A stretch of DNA of 64,000 nucleotides. Origin: Thalassolituus sp. UBA1087. GTDB lineage: Bacteria > Pseudomonadota > Gammaproteobacteria > Pseudomonadales > Oceanobacteraceae. The DNA lies in NCBI GenBank assembly GCA_002314145.1, contig DCCG01000020.1, positions 5,903 through 69,902 of the forward strand, read 5' to 3'. Below the pieces are notes generated by a model that did no database searches, was not told where the DNA came from, and was given only the letters and a program-made list of their open reading frames with translations. Both the position numbers and the translations under genes were made by a program. This document shows, piece by piece, positions 61,290 through 64,000 of the stretch. Each line of letters starts with the position of its first letter. Positions within the stretch are counted from its first letter, which is position 1.

Positions 61290-61973
61290 TTACAAAGGAC
61301 TCAGCGCCTGATCCTGCAACAGCAGACACCGGTTCATACGCCCTGCCAACGCCCGGTCATGGGTTACCATCACAAAGGCGGTATCCGAGTCCTGCGCCAG
61401 CGCCAGCATGGCGTCTTCCACCTGATGAGCTGTCTGCTCGTCCAGGTTACCGGTGGGTTCATCCAGTAACACCAGCCGCGGACGGTTAACCAGAGCCCGC
61501 GCAATCGCCGTACGCTGGCGCTCGCCGCCGGAAAGCTCCGCCGGTTTGTGCTCAACACGCTGCTCCAGCCCCAGCTGAGCGAGGCATTCGCGCGCCCGTG
61601 CACTGGCCTCCCGACGGGATACGCCGGCCAGCAGTTGCGGCATCATGACGTTTTCCAGCGCCGTAAATTCTGACAACAGATGATGAAACTGATAGACGAA
61701 ACCTACTTCACGGTTACGCAGGGCCGTACGTTGTATTTCTGTCAAACGGGCCAGCGCCTGACCGGCAATCACCACCTCGCCGGCATCCACGGTATCCAGT
61801 CCGCCCAGGGCGTTCAGCAAGGTGGTTTTACCTGAGCCGGAAGCCCCCACAATGGCCAGCGTTTCACCGGCCTGCACTTCGACATTAATATTGTCCCACA
61901 CCGTCACCTGCTGCGGCCCCGAGGTATAGGTTTTACGCAGCCCGGTGGCTGCCAGTGTCACCTTATTATTCAT
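61290..61973 (-). CDS. lolD: Lipoprotein-releasing ABC ATPase LolD
   Basis: ATPase of the complex that releases outer-membrane lipoproteins from the inner membrane to LolA. 227 residues: Walker A GASGSGKTT, the LolD-specific region around FVYQFHHLLSEFTALENVMMP, the signature LSGGERQRTAIARAL and Walker B LVLLDEPTGNLD. The start overlaps the stop of the membrane subunit by eight bases (ATGAATAA). Substrates would include MltD and the MBL lipoprotein in this window if they reach the outer membrane. Confidence 0.96.
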   Translation of the reverse strand: MNNKVTLAATGLRKTYTSGPQQVTVWDNINVEVQAGETLAIVGASGSGKTTLLNALGGLDTVDAGEVVIAGQALARLTEIQRTALRNREVGFVYQFHHLLSEFTALENVMMPQLLAGVSRREASARARECLAQLGLEQRVEHKPAELSGGERQRTAIARALVNRPRLVLLDEPTGNLDEQTAHQVEDAMLALAQDSDTAFVMVTHDRALAGRMNRCLLLQDQALSPL

Positions 61974-63216
61974 AACGTAAGGCCTCCGCCGGCTGTACGC
62001 GGGAAGCCCGCCAGGATGGGTAAAGGGTTGCCAGGAAACTCAGCAGCAGAGAGGCAGACGTAATGATGGCAACATCCTCCCATAACAGCTGGGATGGCAG
62101 ATAGGAGATAAAATACACGTCAGCACTGAGAATTTTAAAACCAAACAGATGCTCGGCCCAGGCCACCAGGTCAGAGATCGTCAGTGCACCCGCGATCCCC
62201 AGCAGGGTTCCGAGTACCACACCAACCAGACCGATGGAAATGCCCTGAACCATAAAGATCTTCATAATGGTGGACGGACGCGCCCCCATGGTGCGCAGTA
62301 TGGCGATATCCGCCTGTTTATCCGTGACGACCATAACCAGTGTGGAGATAATATTGAACGCTGCCACCGCGACAATAATCAGCAGTAACAGGCCGATCAT
62401 GGTTTTTTCCATGCGGATGGCATGAAAGAGATTGCCGTGGGTGCGGGTCCAGTCACTGGCGTAATAAGAACCGTCCAGCTCTGAGACAATATTCCAGATC
62501 CCCTCCGGCGCCTGAAACAGGTTGTCGAATTTCACCCGCAGACCCTGAGCCTGAAAGCTCAGACGGCCAAGCTTGCGGGCATCATCCAGATTCACGATCG
62601 CCAGATTAGCGTCCAGCTCGGCACCGACCGAAAAAATACCGGTGACGGTCAGACGCTTGATGCGTGGCAGCACCCCGGCCGGCGACAAGGTCGCTTCAGG
62701 CAACATCAGGGTGACTTTATCGCCGACGGTCACACGCAGATGCTGCGCCAGCAGATCCCCCAGCAGGACACCAAATTCACCCGCTTTTAAGGTATCGACA
62801 TCGCCTTCGCTCATATGGTCCGGCAGAATAGACACCTGACTCTCGGCCTGCGGATCAACGCCGGTGACCATAATGCCCTGTACGCGGCCACCGTATCCCA
62901 TCATCCCCTGCAGCCGGGTCAGCGGCGCAGTTCCGGCAACGCCGGGGAAGGTCTGAACTTTGTCAGCCAGCGCCTGCCAATCATCGATACCACCACGCTC
63001 ATAGATAACGCCATGGGGCACCATCCCCAGGATGCGTTCGCGCAGTTCACGGTCAAAGCCGTTCATAACCGACAACACCAGAATAAGCACCGCTACCCCT
63101 AACGTCATACCAATCATGGAAGACGCTGAGATAAATGAAATAAAGTGATTTCGCCGCTTAGCGGCCAGATAACGGAGGCCAACCCAGACGGGCAGCGACA
63201 CACCGGAAGACTTCAT
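61966..63216 (-). CDS. Lipoprotein-releasing membrane subunit (LolC/LolE/LolF type)
   Basis: 416 residues with four membrane segments: the first after FISASSMIGMTLGVAVLI, then a large periplasmic domain, then three in the C-terminal third (FtsX-like). It mixes features: the MVPHG and SADVYFISYLPSQL segments resemble LolE, whereas the hook-loop region before VTGIFSVGAELD, LFHAIRMEKTM and the end STLYPSWRASRVQPAEALRYE resemble LolC. Only one membrane subunit accompanies lolD, so a homodimeric LolF-type protein is likely. AGGAATCTC precedes the ATG. Confidence 0.9.
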   Translation of the reverse strand: MKSSGVSLPVWVGLRYLAAKRRNHFISFISASSMIGMTLGVAVLILVLSVMNGFDRELRERILGMVPHGVIYERGGIDDWQALADKVQTFPGVAGTAPLTRLQGMMGYGGRVQGIMVTGVDPQAESQVSILPDHMSEGDVDTLKAGEFGVLLGDLLAQHLRVTVGDKVTLMLPEATLSPAGVLPRIKRLTVTGIFSVGAELDANLAIVNLDDARKLGRLSFQAQGLRVKFDNLFQAPEGIWNIVSELDGSYYASDWTRTHGNLFHAIRMEKTMIGLLLLIIVAVAAFNIISTLVMVVTDKQADIAILRTMGARPSTIMKIFMVQGISIGLVGVVLGTLLGIAGALTISDLVAWAEHLFGFKILSADVYFISYLPSQLLWEDVAIITSASLLLSFLATLYPSWRASRVQPAEALRYE

Positions 63217-63411
63217 GAGATTCCTGATTTATTGATTAAATTGGCAGGCGCCATAGTGCCCGACTCTGTCCTGCTTGGCGACACCCGCGATACGGTCGCC
63301 ACCTCAAACCTGGCCCGTTACAACATAACCGGCGTATTCTGCCTGTTTATTTCCTGACACTTCTGCACACGGCCCGGCACGTCCTGTTCTGCCGGCCGGC
63401 TCTGCACTAGC

Positions 63412-63452
63412 CTGAACAGGTGGTTTTCAATCAAAGATCAACCCCTGTTCAG
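63412..63452. repeat. Inverted repeat ahead of the final gene
   Basis: CTGAACAGG (63412-63420) pairs with CCTGTTCAG (63444-63452); GGTT (63422-63425) and AACC (63440-63443) extend the stem past one bulged T. The right arm ends two bases before the GGAGG of the last gene. Confidence 0.6.
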
Positions 63453-63464
63453 CCGGAGGTCATT

Positions 63465-64000
63465 ATGAGGCCGTCACATTCCCTCTTTACTGGCATACTG
63501 AACCAGCCTGTCCACGAAACGGTACAGCCGTCGAGCCGATTTACCCGCTGTCGGACAAACGCCGCGACAGCATCAGCGCAACCGTGCCGGCATGCACGCT
63601 GGCTGCCCGTCTGCCTGTTGCTGTGGCCACTGTTTGCACAGGCAGAAATCCGTGAAATCAGCCCGCAGGAGCTGACCGAGTCCTACATCCGCGATACCAC
63701 GGTTATCATCCGCCGCGAACGGAACACCGCAGATGGCGAACCGCACCAGACCTCTCCCGGCGCCAAAGCTACCCTCAGAGTGTCCCCCGCGGATAAAAGT
63801 TTCAGCGCGGCCAATACTCTGGACGGCCAACAACGGCAACACATGCCCCCTGTCGACAAGGAAAACGATTACAGCGCCGATATTAACAGTGCCCTGCTGG
63901 ACGCCAGCCAGGACTACACCTTTTCATCCCACGCCTACGATGTACTCAAACAGGAACGCGACAGCCGACTCAGGAATGTACTGAATCCCGACCCCGGAAC
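63465..64000 (+). CDS. Exported protein of unknown function, cut by the window end
   Basis: Open reading frame of 178 codons running off the window. GGAGG five bases before the ATG supports the start. The first 45 residues are Arg/Ser/Thr-rich, then RWLPVCLLLWPLFAQA-EI looks like a signal peptide core with cleavage after AQA; so long an n-region is unusual and an internal start is possible. The mature part is polar with many Arg, Asp and Gln and no motif I recognise. DTTVIIRRERN is a possible strand. Divergent from lolC/lolE; a hairpin lies in its leader. Confidence 0.6.
   Translation, partial: MRPSHSLFTGILNQPVHETVQPSSRFTRCRTNAATASAQPCRHARWLPVCLLLWPLFAQAEIREISPQELTESYIRDTTVIIRRERNTADGEPHQTSPGAKATLRVSPADKSFSAANTLDGQQRQHMPPVDKENDYSADINSALLDASQDYTFSSHAYDVLKQERDSRLRNVLNPDPG

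Noticed and set aside
61290..63216. lolD and its partner as an antimicrobial-peptide (MacB-type) exporter
   Set aside because: The partner has the lipoprotein-release family start and end motifs, and the locus next to DUF2062 and comEC matches the known lol position.

Overview
This window is ordinary chromosomal DNA of a gammaproteobacterium. It is densely packed with housekeeping genes of mid-50s GC by eye. The gene content and order (metH, nfuA, sulfite reductase hemoprotein plus DUF934, acuI, sohB, fimL, nhaB, dnaQ, rnhA, mltD, ppiD, hupB, lon, clpX, clpP, tig, folD, cysS, glnS, ppiB, lpxH) follow a block I recall from Pseudomonas aeruginosa. A second block (murB, low-MW phosphatase, ycaR, lpxK, exbD, exbB, comEC, DUF2062, lolD, lolC-type) also follows Pseudomonas order, but with msbA inserted as in enterobacteria. 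Together with the FimL and RssB/RssC pairings this points to the Pseudomonadales/Oceanospirillales branch, probably a marine member rather than Pseudomonas itself. The genus cannot be fixed from the sequence alone. I see no prophage, insertion sequence, integron, CRISPR array or secretion island.

Layout. 1-8.2 kb: forward genes for RNA modification (rlmG, trhP, rluA) mixed with envelope proteins of unknown role: a metallo-beta-lactamase-fold lipoprotein, a cysteine-free exported protein and an unusual MlaC/solute-binding-protein fusion. 8.2-14.2 kb: a reverse run of rssB, rssC, gpsA, DUF4389, sixA, two alpha/beta hydrolases and a DUF1461 membrane protein. 14.5-25.3 kb: a PilZ gene, nfuA (reverse), then forward metH, a MATE pump, a phosphodiesterase, sulfite reductase and an antiporter. 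25.4-30.4 kb: reverse acuI-sohB and fimL, flanking a small SCP2 gene. 30.7-37.7 kb: nhaB, the methyltransferase-rnhA-dnaQ operon, mltD and an orphan peptide-type binding protein. 38.2-46.9 kb: the protein-quality-control block ppiD, tRNA-Asp, hupB, lon, clpX, clpP, tig and a tRNA Pro-Arg-His cluster. 47.2-52.6 kb: folD, cysS, glnS, ppiB, lpxH. 52.6-63.2 kb: the cell-envelope block. The last 536 bases hold the start of an unidentified exported protein.

The genes cooperate in a few themes. These are folding and proteolysis (ppiD, ppiB, tig, lon, clpXP, and rssB, which in relatives hands RpoS to ClpXP), lipid A and lipoprotein export (lpxH, lpxK, msbA, lolD/lolC), sulfur and one-carbon metabolism (metH, folD, sulfite reductase, nfuA, cysS) and sodium/potassium-proton exchange (nhaB, the CPA2 antiporter). 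The most unusual items are the MlaC-SBP fusion, a PilZ-like protein with a three-cysteine cluster, a sigma-54-like promoter in front of the canonical PilZ gene, hupB and tRNA-Asp in one apparent transcript, and inverted repeats in two leader regions. All function calls rest on motifs and remembered family features; no searches were run.
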